A stretch of DNA of 64,000 nucleotides from Profundibacter sp033851955 (GCA_033851955.1 JAWSVK010000001.1:1-64000), one strand, 5' to 3'; positions 15,653-24,830 are shown, counted from the stretch's first letter. Notes: generated by a model not told the origin, from the sequence alone. Made by a program: numbers and translations.

Positions 15653-15989
15653 TAGTGTAATCCCTCTATTTTTTTTGTGAACAGGAGTGTGTCCTAAATT
15701 TTTTATGCAAGCTCAGAATAGCCAAACGCTATGTCGAGTTCAATAACTCCACGGAGATGCACTTTTAGTCTAAAATCATCTTGGCTACAGTTTCAACCGT
15801 TGATCACTTTCTAGTTCCGAAAAATTTCAGACGTCAAGACATTGCATGATTGAGCCGACCCAACAAAGTTTTGATGGGAGGCGCAAAATCTACTGAAGTA
15901 TTGTTCTTCATAGCAAAACGCCTGATATGCCCCTTGCCCCTGCAGGCAATGCTGCCTAATTTGAAATCAACAAAAATACGGGGCGTGAT
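15653..15989. other. AT-rich intergenic region upstream of ctaA
   Basis: This gap of 337 bases separates the broken methyltransferase from ctaA. It has no open frame with a ribosome site that I could support, no tRNA-like fold and no strong hairpin. It presumably holds the ctaA promoter near its right end and sequence acquired with the methyltransferase at its left end. Confidence 0.4.
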
Positions 15990-17132
15990 ATGAGCAAGAA
16001 ACGTAGCATTTTCGAAGACGTTGACACGGACACCAAGGCCGAGGTCGCCACGCCACAGCCCGGCGCGATTGACCGTGCCGCCAAGGGTGCGCGCGGCGGT
16101 ATTCGAATCTGGTTGATGATCATTTTCGCGCTGGTCACATTGATGATTTTGGTTGGCGGGGCCACGCGGTTGACGGATTCTGGTCTGTCGATCACCGAAT
16201 GGAAGCCTGTCACGGGCGCTGTACCTCCGCTGAATGCCGCCGATTGGGACAGTGAATTTGCCAAATATCAGACCAGCCCCGAATTTCAGCTGCAAAACAG
16301 CCAAATGACTGTGACCGAGTTCAAATCAATCTATTGGTGGGAATGGGGCCATCGTCAATTGGGCCGTGTGGTTGGCGTGGTCTGGGCCGTCGGGTTCTTG
16401 TTTTTCTGGCTGACCAAAGGCATCCCAACGGGTTGGACCGGACGCTTGCTGGGGCTTGGTGCGCTTGGCGGATTGCAGGGCGCGATCGGCTGGTGGATGG
16501 TGTCCAGCGGGTTGACGGGCCGCGTGGTTGATGTGGCCTCATATCGGCTCGCGATCCATCTGGGCTTGGCCTTCATTATCCTTGGGCTGTCGGCGTGGTA
16601 CATTTTCCAAATGTCGCGCAAGGACGTCGATTTGATGGCGGCACGGCGGGGCGGCGAGGCCAAGCTGGTGTCGATCACCACAGGCCTGATGCATCTGGCG
16701 TTCTTGCAAATCCTGCTCGGTGCGATGGTGGCGGGCATTGATGCGGGGCGCGGCTATATTGATTGGCCGTTGATGGGCGGCCAAGTGATACCGGATGGGA
16801 TGTTCGACTATGTGCCGTGGTGGAGCAACTTTGCTGAAAATCCAGCGCTGGTGCAGTTCATTCACCGGCTGTTTGGTTACCTGACCTTCATCTTTGCGAT
16901 CATAGTATGGCGACGGTCCCGCAGCAGCGGCAACCGCAAGACCCAAGCGGCGTTCAATATGGTGATGGCGATGGTATTGCTGCAAGTTATCTTGGGCATC
17001 ACCACGGTTATGATGGCGGCACAGCTCCATGTGGCCTTGACCCACCAAGCGGGTGCAATCCTTCTGTGGGTGATGATTATTCGGGCACGGTTTTTGGCGG
17101 GCTACCCAGTGGCCCAAAGCGTTAGAGGTTAG
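15990..17132 (+). CDS. ctaA: Heme A synthase CtaA (type 2)
   Basis: This 380-residue integral membrane protein has about eight hydrophobic segments and the CtaA/COX15 signatures: VGGATRLTDSGLSITEWKPV near residue 50, WWEWGHRQLGRVVG, and FIHRLFGYLTF and LTHQAGA with the conserved heme-ligand histidines. It oxidises the C8 methyl group of heme O to make heme A for aa3-type cytochrome oxidase. The length and lack of the paired cysteine motif fit the alphaproteobacterial/mitochondrial class. It is followed after four bases by the M32 peptidase gene. Confidence 0.95.
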   Translation: MSKKRSIFEDVDTDTKAEVATPQPGAIDRAAKGARGGIRIWLMIIFALVTLMILVGGATRLTDSGLSITEWKPVTGAVPPLNAADWDSEFAKYQTSPEFQLQNSQMTVTEFKSIYWWEWGHRQLGRVVGVVWAVGFLFFWLTKGIPTGWTGRLLGLGALGGLQGAIGWWMVSSGLTGRVVDVASYRLAIHLGLAFIILGLSAWYIFQMSRKDVDLMAARRGGEAKLVSITTGLMHLAFLQILLGAMVAGIDAGRGYIDWPLMGGQVIPDGMFDYVPWWSNFAENPALVQFIHRLFGYLTFIFAIIVWRRSRSSGNRKTQAAFNMVMAMVLLQVILGITTVMMAAQLHVALTHQAGAILLWVMIIRARFLAGYPVAQSVRG

Positions 17133-17136
17133 ACAA

Positions 17137-18615
17137 ATGACTGCATATGATGAGTTGATGGCGTTCGAGCGCGACACACAAGCCTTGGTGCAAATCTCGG
17201 GCCGATTGGGTTGGGATCAGGAAACCATGATGCCCCGCGGCGCAGGCGAACAGCGCGGCGAAGAAATGGGCGCGATTTCGGGTGTGATCCACAGCAGGCG
17301 CACTGATGGCCGTGTCGGTGAGTTGCTCGGGCAAATTGACGACGGAAAGCTGCACGAGGTTGGCCAAGCCAACATGCGCCACATTCGGCGCACCTACGAG
17401 CGCACCATGCTTATTCCTGCCAAATTGGCGGCAGAACAAGCCAAACTGCATTCCACCGCCCAAGGGGTTTGGGCCGAAGCGCGTGAAAACGAGGATTTCT
17501 CGGCGTTTTCGCCGATGTTGATGCAGGTCCTCGACATGAAGCGCGAGGAGGCGGCGGCGCTGGCCGATGGTGGTGATCTCTATGATGCGCTGCTCGATGA
17601 TTATGAACCCAACGCCAAGGGCAGCGATCTGGAGGCAATGTTCAACGCGTTGCGCCCCAAATTGGTTGATCTGCGTGAACGGGTGCTGAATGCCGACCAT
17701 CAACCGCGCGCCCTCATTGGGTCGTATGATGAAGGTAAGCAGATGAAGCTGACCCGCCAATTGGCCCGTGCTTTTGGCTATGATTTCGCGCGTGGGCGGG
17801 TTGATAAGGCGGTGCATCCGTTTTCCAGCGGCTCCGGACAGGACGTGCGCATCACCACCCGCACCAGCGAGGACGATCCGTTCAATTGCTTTTATTCGAC
17901 CGTGCATGAGGTCGGCCATGGGTGCTATGAGCAAAACATCGATGAGGCCTATTTGCTGACGCCCTTAGGGCAGGGCGTTTCGATGGGTGTTCACGAAAGC
18001 CAAAGCCGGATTTATGAAAACCAAATCGGCCGTGGCGAGGCCTTTACGGGCTGGCTGTTTGGCGAAATGCAGGACAGTTTTGGCGATTTTGGCATCCCCG
18101 ACGCCAAAGCCTTCTATGGCACTGTTAACCGCGTAAATTCGGGCTATATCCGCACGGAAGCCGATGAAATTCACTATAATCTGCATGTTCTGATGCGCTT
18201 TGATCTGGAGCGCGCGATGATTTCGGGCGATCTGTCGATCACCGATCTGCCAGACGCATGGAATGAGCGGTTCAAGGCTGATTTCGGCGTCGAAGTGGAC
18301 AAGCCCTCCAACGGATGTTTGCAGGACGTGCATTGGTCGGTCGGGCTGTTTGGCTATTTCCCAACCTATACGCTTGGCAATGTCTATGCGGGTTGTTTGA
18401 ACAAAGCGATGCGGGCGGCATTGCCTGATTTGGATGCCGGATTTGCAGTGGGCGACACCACGGCGGCCACTGGCTGGTTGCGTGAAAACCTTCAACAATA
18501 TGGCGGCTTGTATCAGCCCCGTGAGGTGATCGAAAAAGCCTGTGGGTTTGCGCCCTCCGAAGCGCCGTTGCTGGAATACCTAGAGGCCAAATTCGGGGCG
18601 ATCTACGGGGTCTGA
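17137..18615 (+). CDS. Carboxypeptidase Taq (M32 metallopeptidase)
   Basis: This 492-residue cytoplasmic enzyme belongs to family M32, thermostable carboxypeptidase 1. The zinc motif HEVGH is at residues 257-261, followed by VHESQSRIYENQIGR with the third ligand and DEIHYNLHVLMRFDLE. These enzymes remove C-terminal residues from peptides with broad specificity. Translation is probably coupled to ctaA (4-base gap) and to the MFS gene (5-base gap), so the three make an operon, though no shared function is evident. Confidence 0.95.
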   Translation: MTAYDELMAFERDTQALVQISGRLGWDQETMMPRGAGEQRGEEMGAISGVIHSRRTDGRVGELLGQIDDGKLHEVGQANMRHIRRTYERTMLIPAKLAAEQAKLHSTAQGVWAEARENEDFSAFSPMLMQVLDMKREEAAALADGGDLYDALLDDYEPNAKGSDLEAMFNALRPKLVDLRERVLNADHQPRALIGSYDEGKQMKLTRQLARAFGYDFARGRVDKAVHPFSSGSGQDVRITTRTSEDDPFNCFYSTVHEVGHGCYEQNIDEAYLLTPLGQGVSMGVHESQSRIYENQIGRGEAFTGWLFGEMQDSFGDFGIPDAKAFYGTVNRVNSGYIRTEADEIHYNLHVLMRFDLERAMISGDLSITDLPDAWNERFKADFGVEVDKPSNGCLQDVHWSVGLFGYFPTYTLGNVYAGCLNKAMRAALPDLDAGFAVGDTTAATGWLRENLQQYGGLYQPREVIEKACGFAPSEAPLLEYLEAKFGAIYGV

Positions 18616-18620
18616 CACGG

Positions 18621-19805
18621 ATGACCTCGGGCAAAAACGATCCCATCGCGATCTGGATGCTGGCGGTTGGCGTCACCATTGGTTGGGCCAGCCTGTTTTA
18701 TATTTATGGTGCCTTGTTGGTCTGGATCGAATCCGACACCGGCTGGGATCGCACTTCACTGTCGCTTGGCTTGACGCTGGCTTTGGTGGTGTCTGGGCTA
18801 ACGGTTGGACTGGCTGGTCGAATGGTGGATCGCGGGCTTGGGGTCGAAATGATGACGGCGGGGGCGGCGCTTGGGGGCGTGGCGCTGCTGTGCTTGTCGC
18901 AGGTGCAGTCTTTGGCGCAATGGTACATGGTTTGGGCCGCCATAGGCGTGGCGATGGCGGCCAGTTTCTATGACATGTGTTTTGCGTTTTTGACCCGTCG
19001 GCTGGGCGTGCTGGCCCGCGCCGCGATCATCCGCGTGACTTTGGTGGCGGGATTTGCCTCAAGTCTTTCATTCCCGCTTGGGGCGGTGTTGGCGCATCAA
19101 TTTGGCTGGCGTGGGGCGGTGATTGCCTTTGGCATGTTAGAGCTTGCTGTCACAGTGCCGTTGTTCTTTTTTGCCGGACGCCGTTTGCGGCATGGCACAG
19201 CGGCACCTGATAGCGCGAGCGCGCCACGCAAAACGCCGTTGCGACAAATCATGCGACGCCCCGGTTTTTGGCTGATCGCCTTGGCCTTTGGCTTGTCGAC
19301 AATGAACCACTCCATGTTGGTGACCTATTTCATTCCGCTGTTCACGGGCTTTGGCCTTGCAAAGACCTCGGCCGTTTTGGCGGCCAGCATGGTGGGGCCG
19401 TTTTTGGTGTTCGGACGTTTGGTGCTGATGATCAACGGCGGGCGCATTGGGGCACTGTTTTCGATCAGGCTGGCATTGCTGGGGTTGATCGTCTCAAACA
19501 CCACCCTATTGGCGGCGGGCTTTGCGCCGATGCTGGTGTTCGTGTTCGCGGCCATGCAGGGCGCATCCATGGGCATGACCAGCATTCTTCGACCCGTTTT
19601 AGTGGGCGAAATCATGGGGTTTGAGCAGTTCGGCGAGGTCTCCGGCGCGATTGCGGCGGTGCCACTGTTTTGCACGGCTTTGGCGCCGCTGATCGGGGCA
19701 TTGCTGCTGGGGTTCGGCGGGGCCACAGCGTTGTTGCTGGCCTGTCTGGGCCTTGCGGTGGTGGCCTTGGGGCTGGCCGCAATGCTGCGTCTGCCTGAGA
19801 TGTAA
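18621..19805 (+). CDS. MFS transporter
   Basis: This 394-residue protein has about twelve hydrophobic segments in two halves with the central loop near residue 195 (GTAAPDSASAPRKTPLRQIM). The N-terminal SLGLTLALVVSGLTVGLAGR and LAGRMVDRGLG parts resemble the MFS motif A region. It looks like the oxalate/formate-antiporter-like or CynX-like branch common in proteobacteria. The substrate cannot be told. It ends the ctaA operon and converges on the enoyl-CoA hydratase gene 15 bases away. Confidence 0.85.
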   Translation: MTSGKNDPIAIWMLAVGVTIGWASLFYIYGALLVWIESDTGWDRTSLSLGLTLALVVSGLTVGLAGRMVDRGLGVEMMTAGAALGGVALLCLSQVQSLAQWYMVWAAIGVAMAASFYDMCFAFLTRRLGVLARAAIIRVTLVAGFASSLSFPLGAVLAHQFGWRGAVIAFGMLELAVTVPLFFFAGRRLRHGTAAPDSASAPRKTPLRQIMRRPGFWLIALAFGLSTMNHSMLVTYFIPLFTGFGLAKTSAVLAASMVGPFLVFGRLVLMINGGRIGALFSIRLALLGLIVSNTTLLAAGFAPMLVFVFAAMQGASMGMTSILRPVLVGEIMGFEQFGEVSGAIAAVPLFCTALAPLIGALLLGFGGATALLLACLGLAVVALGLAAMLRLPEM

Positions 19806-19820
19806 AGCAGCTAAAGCGCC

Positions 19821-20609
19821 TTAGTCCTGCCAGTCGGGGCTGCGTTTTTCCAGAAATGCGGCAATGCCTTCTTCGGTGTCACGCATCATCATATTGGCGG
19901 TGATCACGTCGCCCGTGTAGGCATAGGCGTCAGCTAAGGGCATTTGCATTTGCTCGTAAAACGCCTTTTTGCCAATGCCCAGCACGCCGTTCATTTTGCC
20001 AGCAAGGGTTTGCGACATCTCGGATACCGCCCCGTCCAGCGCATCTGCCTCGACCGCCTGATTGATCAAACCCAGTTCCGCCGCCCGTGCCGCGTCAATA
20101 AACGAGCCCATCGTCAACATCTCAAACGCCTGTTTGCGTTGGATATTGCGGGTCAGGGCCACCATCGGGGTTGAACAAAACAACCCGATGTTGACGCCAT
20201 TCACACCGAACCGCGTGCCATGGGCCGCCACGGCCAGATCGCAGGTCGCCACCAATTGGCATCCGGCCGCCGTTGCAATGCCGTGGGCCTTGGCGATTAC
20301 GGGTTGGGGCAGGCGGGTGATGGACTGCATGACATTGGCGCAGCGGCTGAACAGATCATGGAAATAGGCGCGCCCTTTGTCCTCGGCCGCGCGTCCGCGC
20401 GTCATCTCTTTTAGGTCGTGACCAGCGCAAAACACTTTGCCAGCCCCTTGCAAGATCACCACCTTGATTGTGGTGTCTGTGGCCAGCGCATCGAACTGCG
20501 CTTGCAACGCCGCCAACATCGCATCTGACAACGCATTCAGGTTGCTTGGTGAATTCATCGTCAACGTTGCAATACCGCCCGCGTCGCTGCGCAATAAAAT
20601 GTCAGACAT
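19821..20609 (-). CDS. Enoyl-CoA hydratase/isomerase
   Basis: Starting at ATG 20609 (MSDILLRSDAGGIATLTMNS), chosen because GGGAGAG lies upstream and conserved sequence begins there, this is a 262-residue crotonase. It has the CoA-binding VFCAGHDLKEM (residues about 64-74) and the oxyanion-hole pocket IATAAGCQLVATCDLAVA (about 112-129). The usual paired catalytic glutamates of hydratases are not evident; the second position reads FGVNGVNIGLFCSTP, as in the ECHDC3-like branch. The true reaction may therefore differ from hydration. It is divergent from a thioesterase gene. Confidence 0.88.
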   Translation of the reverse strand: MSDILLRSDAGGIATLTMNSPSNLNALSDAMLAALQAQFDALATDTTIKVVILQGAGKVFCAGHDLKEMTRGRAAEDKGRAYFHDLFSRCANVMQSITRLPQPVIAKAHGIATAAGCQLVATCDLAVAAHGTRFGVNGVNIGLFCSTPMVALTRNIQRKQAFEMLTMGSFIDAARAAELGLINQAVEADALDGAVSEMSQTLAGKMNGVLGIGKKAFYEQMQMPLADAYAYTGDVITANMMMRDTEEGIAAFLEKRSPDWQD

Positions 20610-20671
20610 ATGCTTGCTCTCCCTCAATTTATTCGTAACTCTAGGCGCAGATTGAAAAAAGGGAAAGCACG

Positions 20672-21094
20672 ATGACGTTGAAAATGACGGTAGATGAAAT
20701 GCAAGACTTCTTGGCGGAACATTTCCCCCACATGACGGACAAGTTTGTGGTTGAGGGCTTGGCAGATCATCAGGCCACGGTGCGGTTGGAGGTTGGGGAT
20801 CACAATTTGCGGGCAGGCAACACGGTGAATGGTCCCACGATGTTCGCGGCGGCGGATGTGTCGTTTTACTTGGCCTTAATGGCGATGATCGGCCCAAAGG
20901 CTTTGGCTGTGACGACCAATTGTTCGATTGATTTCATGCGCAAACCCGCAGCTGGCTGTGATTTGATCGCCATTGCCACCATTCACAAGCTTGGCCGGGT
21001 TTTGGCCGTCGGGGATGTGATGATCTATTCAGAAGGCAGCGAGAAACCTGTGGCGCGGGCAGGGATGACCTATTCGATTCCGCCTGTGGCGTGA
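20672..21094 (+). CDS. PaaI-family hotdog thioesterase
   Basis: This 140-residue protein has the hotdog fold pattern NTVNGPTMFAAADVSFYLAL (the acyl-CoA thioesterase catalytic helix region), then the strand SIDFMRKPAAGCDLIAIATI and GRVLAVGDVMIY. Such enzymes hydrolyse acyl-CoA, including aromatic acyl-CoA in the founding member. It is divergent from the enoyl-CoA hydratase gene, pointing to shared acyl-CoA metabolism. Its TGA overlaps the GTG of the next gene. Confidence 0.87.
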   Translation: MTLKMTVDEMQDFLAEHFPHMTDKFVVEGLADHQATVRLEVGDHNLRAGNTVNGPTMFAAADVSFYLALMAMIGPKALAVTTNCSIDFMRKPAAGCDLIAIATIHKLGRVLAVGDVMIYSEGSEKPVARAGMTYSIPPVA

Positions 21095-21747
21095 GGCATA
21101 AGCAGCGGATCCTGTGGGTTTTAGCCACTTTTTGGTTGCTGTCACGGCTGGCTTTGGGCGGCGCGAGTGTGCGGGTTGCGGGCGGAACCGAGGTTCTCGT
21201 TTTGGACCACGGTTATCACAGCGGTATTGTCGTGAAGCGCGGCGCGTTGGAGCGATTTTCAGGCGCTGTCGGCAAGGGCTGGTTGCGTGACTTTCCACAA
21301 GCCGATTGGTTTGAGATCGGCTGGGGGGATCGCGGGTTTTATTCCTCGGTGCCCAGTTTCTCAGATGCGACGGTGGTGATTGCAGCCAATGCATTGTTGT
21401 GGCCCAGTGAAAGCGTGTTGCATGTGGCCACAGGGCTGGGAGATGCAAAACAAGTGTTTGGCGGCTCTGATCAAATTAGTCTCTTGTTGGCGGATGACAA
21501 TGCGCGGGCATTGATTGCTGCGCTTGAAGCTGGATCTGCAAGCGGTCAGCCTATGGGCGAGGGGCTATATTTGGACAGTCTTTTTTACCCCGGGGCTGGG
21601 CAGTACTATCTATTTTTCACTTGTAATTCATGGGTGGCGGCTGTGTTGCGGCAGGCGGATGTTGGGGCGTCGCCATTGTTTGCGCAATTCACCAAGGGTT
21701 TGTTTTGGGAGTTGAGGTTGCGCTACAATTTGGCGGTTGATCCTTAG
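21091..21747 (+). CDS. DUF2459 family protein
   Basis: This 218-residue protein has a GTG start that overlaps the thioesterase stop (GTGA). It has one N-terminal hydrophobic segment (ILWVLATFWLLSRLALGG) and then the DUF2459 pattern: VLDHGYHSGIVV, ADWFEIGWGDRGFY, NALLWPSESVLHVATG and TCNSWVAAVLRQA. The conserved His, Trp, Gly-Asp and Cys-Asn positions suggest a papain-like enzyme fold, but this is inference and no function is established. It is probably anchored to the membrane facing the periplasm. Confidence 0.75.
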   Translation: MRHKQRILWVLATFWLLSRLALGGASVRVAGGTEVLVLDHGYHSGIVVKRGALERFSGAVGKGWLRDFPQADWFEIGWGDRGFYSSVPSFSDATVVIAANALLWPSESVLHVATGLGDAKQVFGGSDQISLLLADDNARALIAALEAGSASGQPMGEGLYLDSLFYPGAGQYYLFFTCNSWVAAVLRQADVGASPLFAQFTKGLFWELRLRYNLAVDP

Positions 21748-21799
21748 CAAAGCCGGATCGTAGCCCTATAAAAAGGGACCGGACTAGCCGGCACACTTT

Positions 21800-21829
21800 A
21801 AAAAAAAAGGGGCCGGACTAGCCGGCCCC
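21800..21829 (-). terminator. Rho-independent terminator of the DUF1127 gene
   Basis: On the minus strand GGGGCCGG pairs perfectly with CCGGCCCC around a five-base loop (21809-21829) and is followed by nine T residues (21800-21808). A second, weaker copy of the core CCGGACTAGCCGG lies at 21779-21791 towards the convergent DUF2459 gene. Confidence 0.88.
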
Positions 21830-21856
21830 AGGAAGAGGTTCTGGCAACACAGGGAA

Positions 21857-22090
21857 CTAGCCCTGCCAGAACAAACGACGGGCCTCCGTATAAGCTTCGC
21901 CGCGTGTCAGTCCGATGTCTTGCAACTCGGAATCCGTCATGTTTTTTAGGACGCGTCGCGTGCTGCGGCGCAGGTCCCACGTCAGAAGCGTGGTCGCCAC
22001 CGTGATCACCACCAAGGCCATAGGCGATTGGGGTAAACGGCTTTGCAACTGCATGCTGCGCTGAGTCGGGATGGTTGATGTCATGGTCAT
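21857..22090 (-). CDS. DUF1127 (YjiS-like) small protein
   Basis: This 77-residue protein starts at ATG 22090 (MTMTSTIPTQRSMQLQ), which has CAGGAG upstream. It has a short hydrophobic stretch (PMALVVITVATTLLTW) and the C-terminal DUF1127 motif NMTDSELQDIGLTRGEAYTEA. Small DUF1127 proteins in Agrobacterium and Rhodobacter have been linked to RNA turnover and phosphate or stress physiology, but this longer form with a hydrophobic part is not assigned. It has its own strong terminator and is divergent from a MocR-type regulator. Confidence 0.8.
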   Translation of the reverse strand: MTMTSTIPTQRSMQLQSRLPQSPMALVVITVATTLLTWDLRRSTRRVLKNMTDSELQDIGLTRGEAYTEARRLFWQG

Positions 22091-22187
22091 GGCGCGCTCC
22101 TGATAAAATTGTATTGATACAAGCAAGGTGATTTGCTATGGGTTAGGGGTACAATACGATTCCGGTAACGTCCAATGAAAGATTGTA

Positions 22188-23594
22188 ATGAATACAATTT
22201 GGTTTCCCGACCTCTCCGCCACAGGTAGCCCGAAGTATTTGACCTTGGCCACTGCCATTCGCGATGCGATTGTGTCGGAACAATTGGCGGTCGGAGAGCG
22301 CCTGCCGCCTGTGCGCGAATTGGGCTGGCAGTTAAAAGTTACGCCGGGCACGGTGGCGCGGGCCTATACAAAATTGACCGACGAAGGGCTGTTAAGTGCG
22401 GCGGTTGGGCGCGGCACCTTTGTGGCTGAACCCACACGCGAGCCTGCGCCAACCATGCTGCAACCCGTTGAGGTGGGCGTGCGGCCAACCCATACCGCCG
22501 AGCGCATCGAGTTGTTGTCGCCTTTGCTGCCGGACGTCGGGCAGGAATCCCTGATCCGGCAATGCTATGCCCGCATGGCACAAACCCGCAATGACAGCCT
22601 GATCCGCTATCCCAGTCAGGCCACCGAACTGCGCGCCAAGCAAGCCATATACGGCTGGCTCGACACCGTGCAACTGGGGCGTTTCGCACCTGAGGACATA
22701 ATCTTGGCTCATGGTGGCCAAAACGCGATCATGCTGGTCTTGCAAACATTGCTGAAAGACCCAAAGCCAATGATCTTTGCCGAAGATCTGACCTATGCCG
22801 GTTTTCGCCACGCCGCGCGCCTGTTGCGGGCCGGGGTTGTCGGGTTGAAATGCGACCGTGACGGGGTGCGCCCCGACGCGCTGGAGGCGGCTTGCAAGAC
22901 CCATGGCCCACAAGTGTTTTGCACATCCCCCGAGGTTCACAACCCCACCACAGGGTTTACGGGGCTGGCCCGACGCCAAGAACTGGCCGAGGTGGCGCGG
23001 CGTTACAATTGCCACGTGCTTGAAGACGATTGTTACCACATGCAGGGCAGTGGGTTGCCAACTTACCGCGAGTTGCTGCCAGACCTTGGTTGGTATGTGT
23101 CCTCGCTGTCCAAATCATTGACCCCATCGTTGCGGGTTGGCTTTGCTCTGGCCCCCGCCAGCAAGACCCATGCCCTGCGTCGTGCCGCGCAGTTCAACCA
23201 TTTCGGGCTGGCCGTGACGATTTGCGACCTTACGGAATTGGTTTTGGGTTCACCCGATCTGGCCAAAATCCGCAACCTGATGCGCGAACAGGTCAATCGC
23301 TACGTGCGTACAGCCGTGAATGTTCTGGGCGGATATGATCTGAAATGGAGCGATGATGTGCCGTTCCTTTGGTTGCAGTTGCCGCGGGGTTGGCGGGCTT
23401 CTCATTTTTGCCGTGCGGCGGAAAAGCAGGGCATTCGGCTGCGCTCGGCCGATGATTTCGCCTTGCTGGATGGGCGCGCACCCCATGCGGTGCGTATCAC
23501 CGTGAATGGGCAATTGCCGCTCGAGATGTTTGAGGGCGCGATGCACACCTTAGAGGCATTATTGAACAACCCACCGGATTTGATCGAGGTTTAG
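22188..23594 (+). CDS. MocR/PdxR-type GntR regulator with aminotransferase domain
   Basis: This 468-residue protein combines a GntR winged helix (residues about 12-75, IRDAIVSEQLAVGERLPPVRELGWQLKVTPGTVARAY) with a fold-type I aminotransferase domain (about 110-460). The PLP lysine is Lys309 in SSLSKSLTPSLRVGF. In MocR proteins PLP or an external amine changes DNA binding rather than catalysing a reaction. The target could be the divergent DUF1127 gene, since the two starts are about 97 bases apart, but no operator is obvious. Confidence 0.9.
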   Translation: MNTIWFPDLSATGSPKYLTLATAIRDAIVSEQLAVGERLPPVRELGWQLKVTPGTVARAYTKLTDEGLLSAAVGRGTFVAEPTREPAPTMLQPVEVGVRPTHTAERIELLSPLLPDVGQESLIRQCYARMAQTRNDSLIRYPSQATELRAKQAIYGWLDTVQLGRFAPEDIILAHGGQNAIMLVLQTLLKDPKPMIFAEDLTYAGFRHAARLLRAGVVGLKCDRDGVRPDALEAACKTHGPQVFCTSPEVHNPTTGFTGLARRQELAEVARRYNCHVLEDDCYHMQGSGLPTYRELLPDLGWYVSSLSKSLTPSLRVGFALAPASKTHALRRAAQFNHFGLAVTICDLTELVLGSPDLAKIRNLMREQVNRYVRTAVNVLGGYDLKWSDDVPFLWLQLPRGWRASHFCRAAEKQGIRLRSADDFALLDGRAPHAVRITVNGQLPLEMFEGAMHTLEALLNNPPDLIEV

Positions 23595-23661
23595 CGTGGG
23601 GTAAAATAATACCTATTTTGCAACGCATTGTTTTGCAACGATAAAGCAAACATTTAGCCGC

Positions 23662-23690
23662 TTGACTGCACCGCCAAACCCTATAGATAA
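23662..23690 (+). promoter_or_regulatory. Putative sigma-70 promoter of rplM-rpsI
   Basis: CTTGACT (TTGACT at 23662-23667) is followed after 16-17 bases by TAGATAAG. The same layout precedes rplU at 1873-1900. The rplM start codon lies about 65 bases downstream. Confidence 0.5.
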
Positions 23691-23753
23691 GCCCAATCAA
23701 TTCCTGCATTCGGCGTTTTGGCCGCGTGCTTTGTTTCAAATAGGGTAGACACC

Positions 23754-24221
23754 ATGAAAACCTTCTCTGCTACACCAGCGGATATTGACAAGAAATGGAT
23801 CATCATTGACGCCGAAGGCGTTGTTTTGGGCCGTCTTGCATCAATCATCGCTATGCGCCTGCGCGGCAAGCACAAAGCCACTTTCACACCATCCATGGAC
23901 ATGGGCGACAATGTGATCGTGATCAACGCTGAAAAAATCCAGCTGACCGGTAAAAAGCGTACCGACAAGATTTATTACTGGCACACAGGCCACCCGGGCG
24001 GCATCAAACAGCGCACGGCTGAGCAGCTGCTTGAGGGTAAATTTCCAGAGCGCGTTGTGACCAAAGCCGTTAAAAACATGTTGCCTGGCAACCGTTTGAG
24101 CCGCGTTCAAATGACGAACCTGCGCGTTTACGTTGGCGCCGAGCATCCTCATGAAGCGCAAAACCCTGAAGTTCTGGACGTTAAAGCCATGAACGCCAAA
24201 AACACGCGGAGCCAGTCATGA
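23754..24221 (+). CDS. rplM: Ribosomal protein L13
   Basis: The 155-residue protein from ATG 23754 (MKTFSATPADIDKKWIIIDA) is a complete L13, with GRLASIIAMRLRGKHKATFTPS, the GDNVIVINAEKIQLTGKK segment and MLPGNRLSRVQMTNLRVY. L13 is an early-assembly protein of the 50S subunit. Its stop overlaps the rpsI start by four bases (ATGA), the usual rplM-rpsI operon. In E. coli L13 represses its own mRNA. Confidence 0.97.
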   Translation: MKTFSATPADIDKKWIIIDAEGVVLGRLASIIAMRLRGKHKATFTPSMDMGDNVIVINAEKIQLTGKKRTDKIYYWHTGHPGGIKQRTAEQLLEGKFPERVVTKAVKNMLPGNRLSRVQMTNLRVYVGAEHPHEAQNPEVLDVKAMNAKNTRSQS

Positions 24222-24742
24222 CCGAAGAAATCAAATCACTCGACGATCTGAATCAGGTTGTAGAAGGCGTGGCGGCAGCACCTGTTGCCTCTGATGACAC
24301 ATCTGCCGCTGAAGCCGTTTCCGACGCCATTCTGCGCGAACCTGTGCGTGACGAACTGGGCCGTTCCTACGCCACTGGCAAACGTAAAGATGCGGTTGCC
24401 CGCGTTTGGATCAAGCCAGGTTCCGGCAAAGTGACCGTCAATGGTCGTGAGCAAGACAAATACTTTGCGCGTCCGGTTTTGCAAATGATCCTGCGCCAGC
24501 CTTTCACCGTTGCCGGTGTTGAAGGCGAATTTGACGTGATTGCCACAGTTAAGGGTGGCGGTTTGTCCGGCCAAGCTGGTGCGGTTAAGCACGGCATTTC
24601 CAAAGCATTGCAAATCTATGAACCCTCATTGCGTGGCGCGTTGAAAGCTGCTGGCTTCTTGACCCGCGACAGCCGTGTTGTTGAGCGTAAGAAATATGGC
24701 CGCCGCAAAGCGCGTCGGAGCTTCCAGTTCTCGAAACGCTAG
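24218..24742 (+). CDS. rpsI: Ribosomal protein S9 with acidic N-terminal extension
   Basis: Residues about 46-174 are a full S9, ending in the typical YGRRKARRSFQFSKR tail whose last Arg residue in the family contacts P-site tRNA. Residues 1-45 form an acidic, Ala-rich extension (MTEEIKSLDDLNQVVEGVAA...). S9 is usually about 130 residues; this one is 174. The extension starts at the codon that overlaps the rplM stop, so it is genuinely translated. It is followed by a strong terminator. Confidence 0.96.
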   Translation: MTEEIKSLDDLNQVVEGVAAAPVASDDTSAAEAVSDAILREPVRDELGRSYATGKRKDAVARVWIKPGSGKVTVNGREQDKYFARPVLQMILRQPFTVAGVEGEFDVIATVKGGGLSGQAGAVKHGISKALQIYEPSLRGALKAAGFLTRDSRVVERKKYGRRKARRSFQFSKR

Positions 24743-24764
24743 GTTTCATACGATACGAATTCAA

Positions 24765-24796
24765 AGGGCTGCCAAATTTGGCGGCCCTTTTTGCTT
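24765..24796 (+). terminator. Rho-independent terminator of rplM-rpsI
   Basis: AAAGGGCTGCC pairs with GGCGGCCCTTT (one G-T or mismatch inside) around AAATTT and ends in a T run. It lies about 20 bases after the rpsI stop. Confidence 0.88.
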
Positions 24797-24830
24797 TTTC
24801 AGGATGTTGTGTGGAGCCAAGGTTTACAGC

